In this document: positions 8,246 through 18,477 of the stretch, in pieces
Layout of the letters: each line of letters opens with the position of its first letter
Position numbering within the stretch: position 1 is the first letter of the stretch
Source of the DNA: Chitinophagaceae bacterium
GTDB lineage: Bacteria; Bacteroidota; Bacteroidia; Chitinophagales; Chitinophagaceae
Reading direction: 5' to 3'
DNA length: 37,103 nucleotides
NCBI GenBank assembly: GCA_019247775.1
Contig: JAFBAN010000165.1
Coordinates: forward strand, 1 to 37,103
Made by a program: the position numbers and the translations under genes
The notes under the pieces: model-generated
What the model saw: the letters and a program-made list of their open reading frames with translations, nothing else
What the model was told of the DNA's origin: nothing
Database searches by the model: none

Positions 8246-11200
8246 ATGAAACGAGAGAAATCCATATCAACACCCGGACCTGTGTCAGTTGAAGAACAAC
8301 TGGCTGCATTAAAGGCCGAGCTGGAACAGAAGGATCGGGAGTTACAGGTTGAAGCGGCGCTGGAAAAAGTGCGTATCCGCACCATGGCGATGCAGAAAAG
8401 TACCGAGCTGACAGACACTACCCTGTTGTTATTCCGGCAGTTTGAAACCCTGGGGCAAACAGCCAGCCAGGTCTCTATCTGCCTGTTTGATGAGACGGTG
8501 ACCTATGGCGATATGTTCTTTACGTTAAATGGTGAAAAAGTTGACCAGGCCGTGCGCCTTGATCTTGACAAAGACCGGTATGTAATGACATATGCCCGCG
8601 CGGCATTTCTTGCGGGCAAGAAAAATTATTCGGTGACGATCTCCGGTAAAAACCTGCAGGAATACAATCGCTGGCGGAATGAGCTGATCGGCAGTAAGCG
8701 CTGGGACGAATCGGAGACTGCTACTCAAGGATCTTGGTATGTGTATGGAAGTATGTTTTCACGCGGGATGCTGGCCATTTCGGGCGGGTCGCCGATACCG
8801 GATACCTCCATCCAGCTATTGGAGCGTTTTACTGCTGTGTTCGATCTTGTATTTACGCGTTTTCTCGATCTGCAGCGGGCAGAAAACCAGGCGCGCGAAG
8901 CCCAGATAGAAGTATCGCTGGAACGGGTGCGCGCCAAAACAATGGCGATGTATCATAGCAGCGACCTCCTTGTTGTAATCGCCGAGCTTGCCAACCAGCT
9001 GCAGCTGCTTGGATTTAAAGTTCACTCTGCGAACTTTAATACCAGCTATCGCGAAAAGGACTGGCACCTCTGGCTGTATACGCCTGGTTTTCCCATTTAC
9101 CCGCAGCAGATACATATTCCCTATTTCGATCACCCTTATTTCAACCGCACCATAGAAGCATTGGCCGCCGGCTCGGATTTTAATGCTTTTACGTTCACCC
9201 GCGAAGAAAAAGACAGTTTCCTGGATCACCTGTATACGAATACCATTGCGCGCTATGCAACGGAAGAAAGGAAAAAAACCACCTATGCAGGAAAGGGCTT
9301 TGCCTGGTCTGTTATATACCTGAAAAATACCGCTGTTACGATCGCGAACTACGATGCGGAACCTTACACTGACGAACAAAATAATATCCTCAGGCGTTTC
9401 GGCAACACATTCGAGCAGTCCTATACCCGATTTCTCGATCTGCAGAAAGCTGAAGCCCAGGCACGGGAAGCGCAGATCGAAGCGGGGCTGGAACGGGTAC
9501 GCGCAAGGGCCATGGCGATGCGCAATTCGGACGAATTGAATTTGCTGATCGGAACACTATTTCAGGAGCTGACCAAGCTGGACCTGGTGCTCACCCGTTG
9601 TACCATCATGATCTTTGATCCCGCAACAAACGACAGCCGCTGGTGGATGCTGAATGCGGAAGCGCCGGATGAACCAAATAATTACCTGGTCCCCAATCAT
9701 GAACTTCCTCCGTATCGGAACATTGTAGATAACTGGAAGGCGAGAACCAGTAAATGGATATACGAGCTGAGCGGTAAAACAAAAAAACAATGGGATGCAT
9801 TCCTGTTCAGCAAGAGCGGGCTAAAGGATTTACCCCTTGTTGTGAGGGAGGGAATGAAAGCTCCTGACAAGGTATTACTGACGGGCGCTTTCAACAATTT
9901 TGGTTCACTCAACACTGCCAGCCTGGAACCGCTTACTGATGAGCAGATCGATATCCTGCTGCGCTTCGCCAATGTATTCGATCTTACCTATACGCGGTTT
10001 AATGATCTGAAGCAGGCCGAGAGCCAGGCACGGGAGGCCAGGATCGAGGCAAGTCTTGAGCGGGTGCGAAGCCGTACCATGGCCATGCAGCGAAGCGAAG
10101 AACTGGCAGCAACCGTGAAATTGCTTTTTGAAGAATTTAAAAAATTCGGGACAGAACCTGATGAAACGATCGTAGCCAGGGGTTTTATCACTAATGTTGA
10201 TGAAACCAAAAAATGTTTTAATCTCTGGATAACAGATATTAATGGTGACGAGATCAGGCAGTTCTTTAAGATCGATTTCACCGAACCCACCCAGGGCAAA
10301 CAGATGTATGAGGCATGGAAATCCAGGCAGCCTTCACTGATCGTGGACATGCATGGGGAGAAACTGAATCAATGGCTGCACTACCTGATAGGGATCGGGC
10401 TGAAAGTGGACCCATCGCTTTTTAATACCCGAAGGGTAAATAACTTTATTTATCACAGCAAAGGATTTATCGGCATTACTTCTTCCCTGCCTTTGACAGC
10501 AGAAAGTATTCAGTTGCTGGAGCGGTTTGCCAAAGTGTTCGATCTGACATATACACGTTTCACCGATCTCCAGCAGGCAGAGGCGCAGGCGCGCGAAGCT
10601 GTTATTGAAACTGCGCTGGAGCGCATCCGCAGTAAAACGATGGCGATGCACAGCAGCAGTGATGTATCGGAAACAGTAATCGCTACTTTTGATGAACTGC
10701 AAAAACTCGGCATCGAAATGCACCGGTGCGGTGTAGGCATTTTTCATGAGCCCAGGGCCATGGAAGTATGGACTGCGAGGAGCGAGGGCGCTAAAAAACC
10801 GGATTTGGTCTTCGGCACGCTGACCATGGCCGGGCATCCGATGCTGGTTGAAGTGTTCGATGCCTGGAAACGGGGTGACAGTGCCTTTCAGTACGCATTC
10901 GAGGGCGATGACCTGGCAGCGTACATCAAAGTAATCAATGATGATGCCGGATACCCAGGTAACTACGACATTACAAACATTCCTCTAAGACAGTACAATT
11001 ACGATTTCTATTTTCCGGAGGGCAACCTATTCACTTTCACACTGAAGCCGCTTTCTCAGGAATCTATCCATATCTTCAAAAGGTTCGCCGCGGTTTTCGG
11101 GCAGACCTACCGCCGCTACCTCGACCTCCGCAAAGCGGAGGCGCAGGCGAGAGAAGCACAGATAGAATCTTCATTGGAAAGAGTACGCGGCCGGGCAATG

Positions 11201-13621
11201 GCCATGCAGCAGGCAGATGATGTGCTGAGTATCTGTGCGCTGCTATTCACTGAACTGCAAAAACAGGGATTCAGTGATCTGAGAAATACCATGATCAATA
11301 TCCATGATGATGATAAAGGCAGTTTTCTCAACTATGATTATTCTGAAAGCGCAGGCAGGAGCATCACGCATTATTTCTATAACCACCATCCTGTTATTGA
11401 AAAGCTGGTAAGACAAACACGAAGCGCTACGGATGCTTTCACCGAGATCACTTTTTCCGGAAAAGAGCTGGCCGATTGGCGCGTGTTCAGAATGGAGAGT
11501 GGCGAAAAAGACGATACAAGGCTGGAATCCACCGACCAGCTATATTATTATTTCTATTCGATCGGGACAGGGGCGGTAGGCATTTCAACTTTCCAGCCGC
11601 TGATCGGCGATCAGCTGGATGTTCTGAAACGATTCCGTAATGTGTTTGAGTTGGCCTACCGGCGTTATATCGATATTACCACTGCCGCCGCGCAGGCGAG
11701 AGAAGCGCAGATAGAAGCAGCGCTCGAGCGGGTCCGGGCCAAGGCAATGGCCATGCATAACAGCCAGGATTTAGCTACGGCCGCCAGCATGGTATTTACT
11801 GAACTCAGGAAACTGGGGATAGCCCCGATCCGCGGCGGGGTAGGCGTTATTAAGGGCGACCCACCTTCAGCTTTGCTCTATTCAGCCACTTCTACAAGTA
11901 CGGGAGACCAGCTTTCACTCGTTGGCGAAATGTCACTATCGGTTCATCCGGTACTGAAAATGATCTATGATGCCTGGAAAAATGGGCTTGACTATTTCCC
12001 GGAATTATCCGGCGAAGAACTCCGTACTTACTATGAGAAGCTTTCAATGGGATTATCCGTGCCCCAACCGTCAAAAGCAGAACTTGGCAAAACACAATTC
12101 GGGCATTTTATTTCAGTATCGATCGGTTGCCTGTATGCCTGGTCCGAAACAAAATACTCCGAAGCGGAGATTAAAATATTAGGACGCTTTGCAGGCATCG
12201 TAGATCTCACCTTCAGACGCTACATGGAATTGCAGCAATCCGAAGCCAATGCACGCGATGCTGTCCGGGATGCGTCGCTTGACAGAGTACGCGCTCAGAT
12301 CGCATCTATGCGCACTACTTCCGACCTGGACCGTATCATCCCGCTCATCTGGCATGAACTGACCATTCTGAATATTCCATTTGTCCGTTGCGGCGTGTTC
12401 ATTATGGATGAACAGCAGCGGCAGGTACACACTTTCCTGTCTACCCCGGATGGAAAAGCGATCGCCGCTTTCCAGCTTCCCTACGAAAATGAGAATATGC
12501 GCGAAGCGCTGGCAAGCTGGCGAAGGGACCAGTTATACATTACGCACTGGGACAAAAGAGATTTTCTCGGCATTGCCAATGCAGTGGTAGAACAGGGTGC
12601 AGCCGCTACACCGGAGCAGTATCTCCATTCCCTGCCGGCAGAGGGCATTTATCTCCATTTCCTTCCGTTCCTGCAGGGCATGCTGTATGTGGGCAATGTT
12701 TCGGAACTCCGGGAAGAGGATATTCAGGTATTGCAGTCTGTTGCCGATGCATTTTCCACAGCTTATGCGCGCTATGAAGATTTCACCAGACTGGAAGCCG
12801 CAAAAATGCAGGTTGATAAAGCATTGTCCGAATTAAAGCAGGCGCAGCAACAACTGGTCCAGGCCGAAAAGATGGCTTCACTTGGTGAGCTTACTGCAGG
12901 TATTGCACACGAAATTCAGAACCCGCTCAATTTCGTAAACAATTTTTCAGAGGTCAGCGTTGAACTGCTGCAGGAAATGAAAGCGGAACTCGACAAAGGC
13001 GACACCATGGAAGCGAAATCAATTGCAGCGGATGTGCAGCAGAACCTGGAAAAGATCCTGCACCACGGCAAACGGGCCGACGGGATTGTAAAAGGCATGC
13101 TGCAGCATTCACGCAGCGGCAGCGGGCAGAAAGAGCCTGTAGATATCAATAAGCTTACAGAAGAATATGTACGTCTCGCTTACCACGGTCTGCGCGCCAA
13201 GGACAAATCCTTTAACGCAAAATTCGAAACATCTTTCGATCCCGCCATCGGCATCATCCAGGTCATTAGCCAGGACATGGGACGCGTAATTCTGAATCTT
13301 ATCAACAATGCCTTTTATGCCGTCAATGAAAAACAAAAACAGAAGCTTCCGGGCTATGAAGCCGTTGTGAGGGTCAACACCAGGAGAACCGGCGACTGCA
13401 TTGAAATTGAAGTGGCTGATAATGGCAATGGCATTCCGCACGCAGTGATCAATAAAATCTTCCAGCCGTTCTTTACTACCAAACCCACCGGACAGGGAAC
13501 GGGGCTGGGTCTGAGTCTTAGTTATGATATCGTTACCAAGGGCCATGGCGGCGATCTAAAGGTGGAAACTACAGAAGGAGCCGGCACCAGTTTCATTATC
13601 CAACTACCCAACCAAGCATGA
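8246..13621 (+). CDS. Giant soluble sensor histidine kinase with eight tandem sensory units
   Basis: A 1791-residue histidine kinase with no signal peptide or membrane segment, so probably cytoplasmic. Residues about 35-1510 are eight copies of a unit about 186 residues long. Each opens with a coil of the type AREAQIEASLERVRxRTMAM. The MAM-type marker falls near residues 46, 232, 422, 611, 798, 984, 1167 and, degenerate, 1353. Each unit closes with a helix of the type RFAxVFDLTYTRFxDLxxAE, which resembles the last helix of a GAF domain. A coil then leads to the HisKA domain (ASLGELTAGIAHEIQNP, phospho-acceptor His1555). The ATPase domain follows, with NLINNAFYAV, DNGNGIP and GTGLGLSLSYD. The stop overlaps the next gene's start as ATGA, indicating translational coupling. 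It heads a five-gene signalling cluster. Ligands are unknown. Confidence 0.93.
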   Translation: MKREKSISTPGPVSVEEQLAALKAELEQKDRELQVEAALEKVRIRTMAMQKSTELTDTTLLLFRQFETLGQTASQVSICLFDETVTYGDMFFTLNGEKVDQAVRLDLDKDRYVMTYARAAFLAGKKNYSVTISGKNLQEYNRWRNELIGSKRWDESETATQGSWYVYGSMFSRGMLAISGGSPIPDTSIQLLERFTAVFDLVFTRFLDLQRAENQAREAQIEVSLERVRAKTMAMYHSSDLLVVIAELANQLQLLGFKVHSANFNTSYREKDWHLWLYTPGFPIYPQQIHIPYFDHPYFNRTIEALAAGSDFNAFTFTREEKDSFLDHLYTNTIARYATEERKKTTYAGKGFAWSVIYLKNTAVTIANYDAEPYTDEQNNILRRFGNTFEQSYTRFLDLQKAEAQAREAQIEAGLERVRARAMAMRNSDELNLLIGTLFQELTKLDLVLTRCTIMIFDPATNDSRWWMLNAEAPDEPNNYLVPNHELPPYRNIVDNWKARTSKWIYELSGKTKKQWDAFLFSKSGLKDLPLVVREGMKAPDKVLLTGAFNNFGSLNTASLEPLTDEQIDILLRFANVFDLTYTRFNDLKQAESQAREARIEASLERVRSRTMAMQRSEELAATVKLLFEEFKKFGTEPDETIVARGFITNVDETKKCFNLWITDINGDEIRQFFKIDFTEPTQGKQMYEAWKSRQPSLIVDMHGEKLNQWLHYLIGIGLKVDPSLFNTRRVNNFIYHSKGFIGITSSLPLTAESIQLLERFAKVFDLTYTRFTDLQQAEAQAREAVIETALERIRSKTMAMHSSSDVSETVIATFDELQKLGIEMHRCGVGIFHEPRAMEVWTARSEGAKKPDLVFGTLTMAGHPMLVEVFDAWKRGDSAFQYAFEGDDLAAYIKVINDDAGYPGNYDITNIPLRQYNYDFYFPEGNLFTFTLKPLSQESIHIFKRFAAVFGQTYRRYLDLRKAEAQAREAQIESSLERVRGRAMAMQQADDVLSICALLFTELQKQGFSDLRNTMINIHDDDKGSFLNYDYSESAGRSITHYFYNHHPVIEKLVRQTRSATDAFTEITFSGKELADWRVFRMESGEKDDTRLESTDQLYYYFYSIGTGAVGISTFQPLIGDQLDVLKRFRNVFELAYRRYIDITTAAAQAREAQIEAALERVRAKAMAMHNSQDLATAASMVFTELRKLGIAPIRGGVGVIKGDPPSALLYSATSTSTGDQLSLVGEMSLSVHPVLKMIYDAWKNGLDYFPELSGEELRTYYEKLSMGLSVPQPSKAELGKTQFGHFISVSIGCLYAWSETKYSEAEIKILGRFAGIVDLTFRRYMELQQSEANARDAVRDASLDRVRAQIASMRTTSDLDRIIPLIWHELTILNIPFVRCGVFIMDEQQRQVHTFLSTPDGKAIAAFQLPYENENMREALASWRRDQLYITHWDKRDFLGIANAVVEQGAAATPEQYLHSLPAEGIYLHFLPFLQGMLYVGNVSELREEDIQVLQSVADAFSTAYARYEDFTRLEAAKMQVDKALSELKQAQQQLVQAEKMASLGELTAGIAHEIQNPLNFVNNFSEVSVELLQEMKAELDKGDTMEAKSIAADVQQNLEKILHHGKRADGIVKGMLQHSRSGSGQKEPVDINKLTEEYVRLAYHGLRAKDKSFNAKFETSFDPAIGIIQVISQDMGRVILNLINNAFYAVNEKQKQKLPGYEAVVRVNTRRTGDCIEIEVADNGNGIPHAVINKIFQPFFTTKPTGQGTGLGLSLSYDIVTKGHGGDLKVETTEGAGTSFIIQLPNQA

Positions 13622-15624
13622 AAGCGCGTATAAGCATACTCCTTGTTTTACTGTTACCGCTGGTTGCTGCGGCACAGCCAGACAGCCTGGAAAGGCAATT
13701 CCGAAGTACCCCGGATGGCGCTGCACGTTATCTGCTTGTGAGGAACATTTACAACTACTATGAGGAAACAAACAGGGATTCGGCGCTCTATTATGCCGAG
13801 CAGGGTATACAGATTGCCCGCAAAACCGGCAACAAACTGGCAGAAGGTTATTCACTGGTAAACAAGGCCTATCAACTGATAGGCCTTGGCCGGCCGGGAG
13901 ACGGGCTACAATGTATCCTCAAAGCTTTTGAGATAGCCGAAGATCCGAAAAACGGCAACGTGCCTAATTGGGTTACCGCTCTCCATTTTACTGGCGACAC
14001 CCGGCTGCTGGTACTGGCTTATGCACACCACATGTATGGCCTGCTCGCCGTGAACATCGAAGACCCCGAACAGCAGATCTATCATTTCCGGGAAGCGCTG
14101 CGTATAGGTACCCAGATCGACTACAAACCGCGCATGATGCTGGCAGCAATGAATCTTGGCAGAGGATTCCTCAGCGTTCGTCAGACCGATTCTGCCTTAT
14201 ATTATGAACATCTCGCCGAAAGGATTGCTGTTGAATCCAATTTCATGAAATACTTGGGCATGGTTCAGCTGCATCTGGGAGACGTGTATCAGTCTACCGG
14301 CAAAACAGCGCTTGCCAACGAATATTATTACAAGGGTGTGCGATTGTCTGTGAATTACAGCAACCTGACTGCCCTCAGCAGAAATTACCTGCGGCTGTTC
14401 AGATACCATCTTGCTGCGGGCAAAAAAGACTCCGCCTACTACTATGCAAAAAAAGATATCGAGACCATTCATGCACTGGGTAAGGTATTCGGCCCGGAGA
14501 CCAACCTGGGCATCGGATATGAAATGCTGTACCGGAGCTACCTGCTGAACAAACAAACCGACAGCGCATTTAAATACCTGCAACTGGCGCTGACAACCAA
14601 GGACAGTCTCAGCAAGGTGCGGATCAAAGCCCTGTCTGAATTCCAGAACCTGTCTTCGGCGGAACAGATGCGCCTGCACAACCTCGAAAAAGAAAGGATC
14701 GTGTACCAGAATAAGGTCCGCATTTATGTGCTTGCGGCCAGTATCGCCGTATTGCTGTTGCTGGGACTTGTCTTTTACCGGACCAACCGGCAGAAGACAA
14801 AGGCCCGCAGGCAGATAGAGCAGGCATACCACGAACTAAAAGCCACACAGTCGCAACTGGTGCAGGCAGAAAAAATGGCTTCACTGGGCGAACTCACAGC
14901 CGGCATCGCGCACGAGATCCAGAATCCGCTGAATTTTGTGAATAATTTCTCCGAGGTCAGCAAAGAACTGATCGATGAGCTGAATACCGCGCTCGACAAG
15001 GCTGATGCCCACGAAGCAAAATCCATCGGCGGCGATCTGAAGCAGAACCTCGATAAGATACTTCATCACGGAAAACGCGCCGACGGCATAGTGAAAGGCA
15101 TGCTGCAGCATTCGCGCAGCGGCAGCGGGCAGAAAGAATTGACGGATATCAATGCACTGGCAGATGAGTATGTGCGCCTTGCCTACCATGGGCTTCGGGC
15201 CAAAGACAAATCATTCAATGCAAAAATCGAGATCGCAACCGATCCTGCTCTTGAACCCGTTAATGTAGTAACACAGGATATCGGGCGCGTTATCCTGAAC
15301 CTGATCAACAATGCATTTTATGCCGTGCATGAAAAGCAAAAACTGCAGCCGAAGGGCTATGAACCAACGGTAACCGTAAGTACTAAAAAGTTGCCCGGCA
15401 AGGTGGAGATAGCGGTCAGTGATAATGGCAATGGTATCCCTGCCACGGTTGTCAAAAAGATCTTCAATCCATTTTTTACAACAAAACCCTCCGGAGAAGG
15501 AACCGGTCTCGGACTAAGCCTGAGCTATGATATCGTTACGAAAGGGCACGGCGGCGAACTGCGGGTTGAAACCGTAGAGGGAGAGGGTACCGTGTTTACC
15601 GTGGGATTGCCGGTAAAAAGCTGA
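13618..15624 (+). CDS. TPR-containing membrane sensor histidine kinase
   Basis: A 668-residue kinase. Residues 1-19 (MKARISILLVLLLPLVAAAQ) look like a signal peptide. Residues about 25-345 are helical repeats of TPR type, with recurring DSALYYAEQGIQIARKTGN-like units. These would be periplasmic, followed by one membrane span at about 368-386 (VLAASIAVLLLLGLVFY) and a cytoplasmic coil. HisKA follows with His432 in TAGIAHEIQNP, then the ATPase domain with NLINNAFYAV, DNGNGIP and GTGLGLSLSYD. The kinase core is almost the same sequence as in both neighbouring kinases. The architecture is common among Bacteroidota TPR kinases. The ATG at 13618 overlaps the upstream stop by 4 nt. The signal sensed is not apparent. 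Confidence 0.93.
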   Translation: MKARISILLVLLLPLVAAAQPDSLERQFRSTPDGAARYLLVRNIYNYYEETNRDSALYYAEQGIQIARKTGNKLAEGYSLVNKAYQLIGLGRPGDGLQCILKAFEIAEDPKNGNVPNWVTALHFTGDTRLLVLAYAHHMYGLLAVNIEDPEQQIYHFREALRIGTQIDYKPRMMLAAMNLGRGFLSVRQTDSALYYEHLAERIAVESNFMKYLGMVQLHLGDVYQSTGKTALANEYYYKGVRLSVNYSNLTALSRNYLRLFRYHLAAGKKDSAYYYAKKDIETIHALGKVFGPETNLGIGYEMLYRSYLLNKQTDSAFKYLQLALTTKDSLSKVRIKALSEFQNLSSAEQMRLHNLEKERIVYQNKVRIYVLAASIAVLLLLGLVFYRTNRQKTKARRQIEQAYHELKATQSQLVQAEKMASLGELTAGIAHEIQNPLNFVNNFSEVSKELIDELNTALDKADAHEAKSIGGDLKQNLDKILHHGKRADGIVKGMLQHSRSGSGQKELTDINALADEYVRLAYHGLRAKDKSFNAKIEIATDPALEPVNVVTQDIGRVILNLINNAFYAVHEKQKLQPKGYEPTVTVSTKKLPGKVEIAVSDNGNGIPATVVKKIFNPFFTTKPSGEGTGLGLSLSYDIVTKGHGGELRVETVEGEGTVFTVGLPVKS

Positions 15625-15704
15625 CAAGCACGGTTGAGCAGGGAAAAATAAGGTTTCAGTATTAATATTGGCGGATATGCCGGCAACCCGGCAAACTTTA
15701 GGTC

Positions 15705-18086
15705 ATGAACAATAAAACATCCATAGAACAGCAGCGTAAGGCCGAACTGGCTTTACTGGCTTCCATCCAGGAAGCTCTCCTGATGCAGAAAGAGATGCCG
15801 TATATCTACGAGATGGTAGGCGAATCGCTGCACCGGATGTTTGAAGGGCATGTAGTGTCTATCGCCACTTTTGACCATGAATCCGGCGTTGAATATTTTC
15901 AATACCATTTTGAAAACAATGCGCGCGCTTTCCCCGATCCACGGCCTTACAATGAGATCAGGAAACTCCTGATCGAAACACATACGCAGCTGCTGGTGAA
16001 CGAGAACACCGAGAGCTTTGTACAGAATATCCTTGGCGTGGATTATATATCCCAGACGGGCATCGATATTCCCAAATCATTCGTGTTCGCTCCATTTGTG
16101 GTTGATAACGAAGTGCGGGGTTATATCAGCCTCAAGCACTATACCAGGGAAACCGTTTTTGATGCCGGCGATATCGAATTGCTGAACACGCTGGCCCGAA
16201 GTATCAGTGTATCGATGCAGAATACCCGGTTGCTCGAGACCGAGTACCGCAGGGCCAATGAGCAGAAAGCATTGCTGGACACCATGACCGATCTTTCCCG
16301 CAACCTGGAGCTGAAAACGCTGCTCGATGCCGTACTGGAGCGGGCGGTGGCATTGCTCGGGGTAACCGGCGGCGAACTGGCTATCTATCATGAAGACAGT
16401 CGCACCCTCGAATCGGTAGCGAGTCATAATCTCGGCATCCACTCGGGCGGTATCCGGTTGCAGCATGGCGAGGGCGCCATGGGCAAAGTGGCGGATACCC
16501 TGCAGCCGCTTATCATCCCCGACTACCTGCAATGGGCGGAGCGCTCGGGAAAATATGAAAAAACCAATGTGCGCAGCGTGATGGTGGTGCCATTAATGAT
16601 CGGTCAGCGGCTGGTGGGTGCACTCGCCAGCGTTCATCATGAAGAGAACAGGCCTTTTACGGCAGCGGATCTTAAACTGCTGAATATGTTCGCTCCGTTG
16701 GCTGCTACCGCTATCGAGAATGCGCGGCTGTTCGAAGCAGAACGCCGCCGTGCCGATGAGCAGAAAGCATTGCTCGATACCATGGCCGATCTCTCGCGCA
16801 AACTCGAACTCACTCAATTGCTCAATGCGGTGCTTGAACGTGCCGTGGCATTGCTTGCCGTTACAGGCGGCGAACTGGCCATCTACCATGAGGACAGCCG
16901 GTTGCTGGAAGTGGTGGCCAGTCATAACCTCGGCATGAATTCAGGCGGCGTATACCTTAAACACAACGAGGGTGCAATGGGTATGGTAGCTGAAACCAAA
17001 CAGCCGTTGATCATTCCCGATTACCAGCAATGGACCGGGCGCTCCGATAAATATTCCGAAACCATTGTGCACAGTGTAATGGTAGTGCCTTTGCTTACCG
17101 GCAATCAGCTGGTGGGCGCTCTTGCCAGCGTTCATCATGAAAAAGGACGCCAGTTCAGTAACGACGATCTGCGGCTGCTGAATATGTTTGCCCCGCTTGC
17201 TGCAACGGCTATCGAGAATGCACGCCTGTTCAACAAAACGAACCGGTTGCTGGAAGAAGCTGAACAGCGGACGGCCGAACTCCGCATCACCCAAAGCCAG
17301 CTGGTGCACCAGGAAAAGCTGGCATCGCTGGGCGAACTCACGGCAGGCATTGCGCACGAGATCCAGAACCCGCTCAATTTCGTCAACAATTTTTCCGATG
17401 TGAGTGCCGAGCTGACGGAGGAACTGGTGGAAGAACTGAAAGCAGGCCATACAGAGGAGGCGATAGCGCTTGCGGCCGATGTGATCGACAACCTGCACAA
17501 GATCACCCATCATGGCAAACGGGCCGACTCTATCGTAAAAGGGATGTTACAGCACAGCCGCAGCAGTACCGGCATCAAAGAATCTGTAGATATCAACGCT
17601 CTTGCGGATGAGTACCTCCGTCTCGCCTATCATGGGCTTCGGGCAAAGGACAAATCATTCAATGCTTCCTTTCTTACCGATCTGGATCCCGAAGCCGGCC
17701 TGGTGCAGATCGTTCCCCAGGAAATAGGTCGTGTCGTGCTGAACCTGATCAACAACGCTTTTTACGCGGTAAGTGAAAAGAAAACAACAGCGGCAGCCGG
17801 TTATACGCCTACCGTACAGCTCAGCACGAAGCGTGTCAACGGAAAAATAGAACTGCGCGTAGCGGACAATGGGAATGGCATACCTGCAAAGATCGCCGAC
17901 AAGATCTTTCAGCCATTCTTCACCACGAAGCCAACAGGATTAGGAACGGGGCTGGGACTCAGTCTCAGTTACGACATTATCACCAAAGGACATAGCGGTG
18001 AATTGCTGGTAGAAACCACCGAGGGTGAAGGCAGTACATTCATCATCCGCATCCCGGCCAATGCACAAGCCGGTATCAATCATTAA
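15705..18086 (+). CDS. Triple-GAF soluble sensor histidine kinase
   Basis: A 793-residue cytoplasmic kinase without membrane segments. Residues about 15-175 are a divergent GAF-like domain. Residues about 189-345 and 354-510 are two GAF domains that are clear duplicates of each other, sharing LLDTMxDLSR, GGELAIYHEDSR, VASHNLG, LVGALASVHHE and LNMFAPLAATAIENARLF, with a period of 165 residues. A short coil leads to HisKA with His551 in TAGIAHEIQNP. The ATPase domain has NLINNAFYAV, DNGNGIP and GTGLGLSLSYD. An 80-nt gap separates it from the TPR kinase gene, and 17 nt separate it from the response regulator that follows. GAF domains bind small molecules such as cyclic nucleotides; the ligand here cannot be read from sequence. 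Confidence 0.93.
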   Translation: MNNKTSIEQQRKAELALLASIQEALLMQKEMPYIYEMVGESLHRMFEGHVVSIATFDHESGVEYFQYHFENNARAFPDPRPYNEIRKLLIETHTQLLVNENTESFVQNILGVDYISQTGIDIPKSFVFAPFVVDNEVRGYISLKHYTRETVFDAGDIELLNTLARSISVSMQNTRLLETEYRRANEQKALLDTMTDLSRNLELKTLLDAVLERAVALLGVTGGELAIYHEDSRTLESVASHNLGIHSGGIRLQHGEGAMGKVADTLQPLIIPDYLQWAERSGKYEKTNVRSVMVVPLMIGQRLVGALASVHHEENRPFTAADLKLLNMFAPLAATAIENARLFEAERRRADEQKALLDTMADLSRKLELTQLLNAVLERAVALLAVTGGELAIYHEDSRLLEVVASHNLGMNSGGVYLKHNEGAMGMVAETKQPLIIPDYQQWTGRSDKYSETIVHSVMVVPLLTGNQLVGALASVHHEKGRQFSNDDLRLLNMFAPLAATAIENARLFNKTNRLLEEAEQRTAELRITQSQLVHQEKLASLGELTAGIAHEIQNPLNFVNNFSDVSAELTEELVEELKAGHTEEAIALAADVIDNLHKITHHGKRADSIVKGMLQHSRSSTGIKESVDINALADEYLRLAYHGLRAKDKSFNASFLTDLDPEAGLVQIVPQEIGRVVLNLINNAFYAVSEKKTTAAAGYTPTVQLSTKRVNGKIELRVADNGNGIPAKIADKIFQPFFTTKPTGLGTGLGLSLSYDIITKGHSGELLVETTEGEGSTFIIRIPANAQAGINH

Positions 18087-18103
18087 CAGCATAAAAAAAG
18101 CGC

Positions 18104-18475
18104 ATGAAAATTCTTGTAGTAGACGATGAACAGGACATTAAGGCATTATTCGAACAGCGGTTCCGGCGTGAGATCCGGGAAGGCATAGTAGATTTCGCCT
18201 TCGCTTTTTCGGGCGAGCAGGCGCTCGATTACCTGAAAAAGAATAACCATGAGGCGGTATTGATATTGTCCGATATCAATATGCCCGGCATGAGCGGGCT
18301 TGAACTGCTGAAGTCTATCAAAACCGAATACCATACGCCGCCTCCGGTGGTAATGATGATCACGGCTTATGGCGATGAGGAAAATTACCGCCAGGCCATG
18401 CAGCTGGGAGCGGATGATTTTCTTACCAAACCGGTTGATTTCGCTATCTTAAAAACCAAACTGAAAATACACTGA
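18104..18475 (+). CDS. Single-domain response regulator
   Basis: A 123-residue receiver domain with no output domain, similar in layout to CheY or Spo0F. The acidic pocket (VVDDE), phospho-acceptor Asp57 in LSDINMPGM, the Thr/Ser position in MITAYGD and the conserved Lys109 in TKPVD are all present, so it should be phosphorylatable. It starts 17 nt after the triple-GAF kinase gene and ends 2 nt before the cyclase gene. It could act as a phosphate shuttle, a phosphate sink or a protein-interaction switch. The segment RFRREIREG matches KFRRQIREE in the next protein, showing that the two receivers are paralogous. Confidence 0.93.
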   Translation: MKILVVDDEQDIKALFEQRFRREIREGIVDFAFAFSGEQALDYLKKNNHEAVLILSDINMPGMSGLELLKSIKTEYHTPPPVVMMITAYGDEENYRQAMQLGADDFLTKPVDFAILKTKLKIH

Positions 18476-18477
18476 CT

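Noticed and set aside
14197..14832. 211-residue minus-strand frame opposite the TPR kinase
   Set aside because: It is a shadow of a well-supported kinase gene with clear domain content. There is no independent signal or family match.
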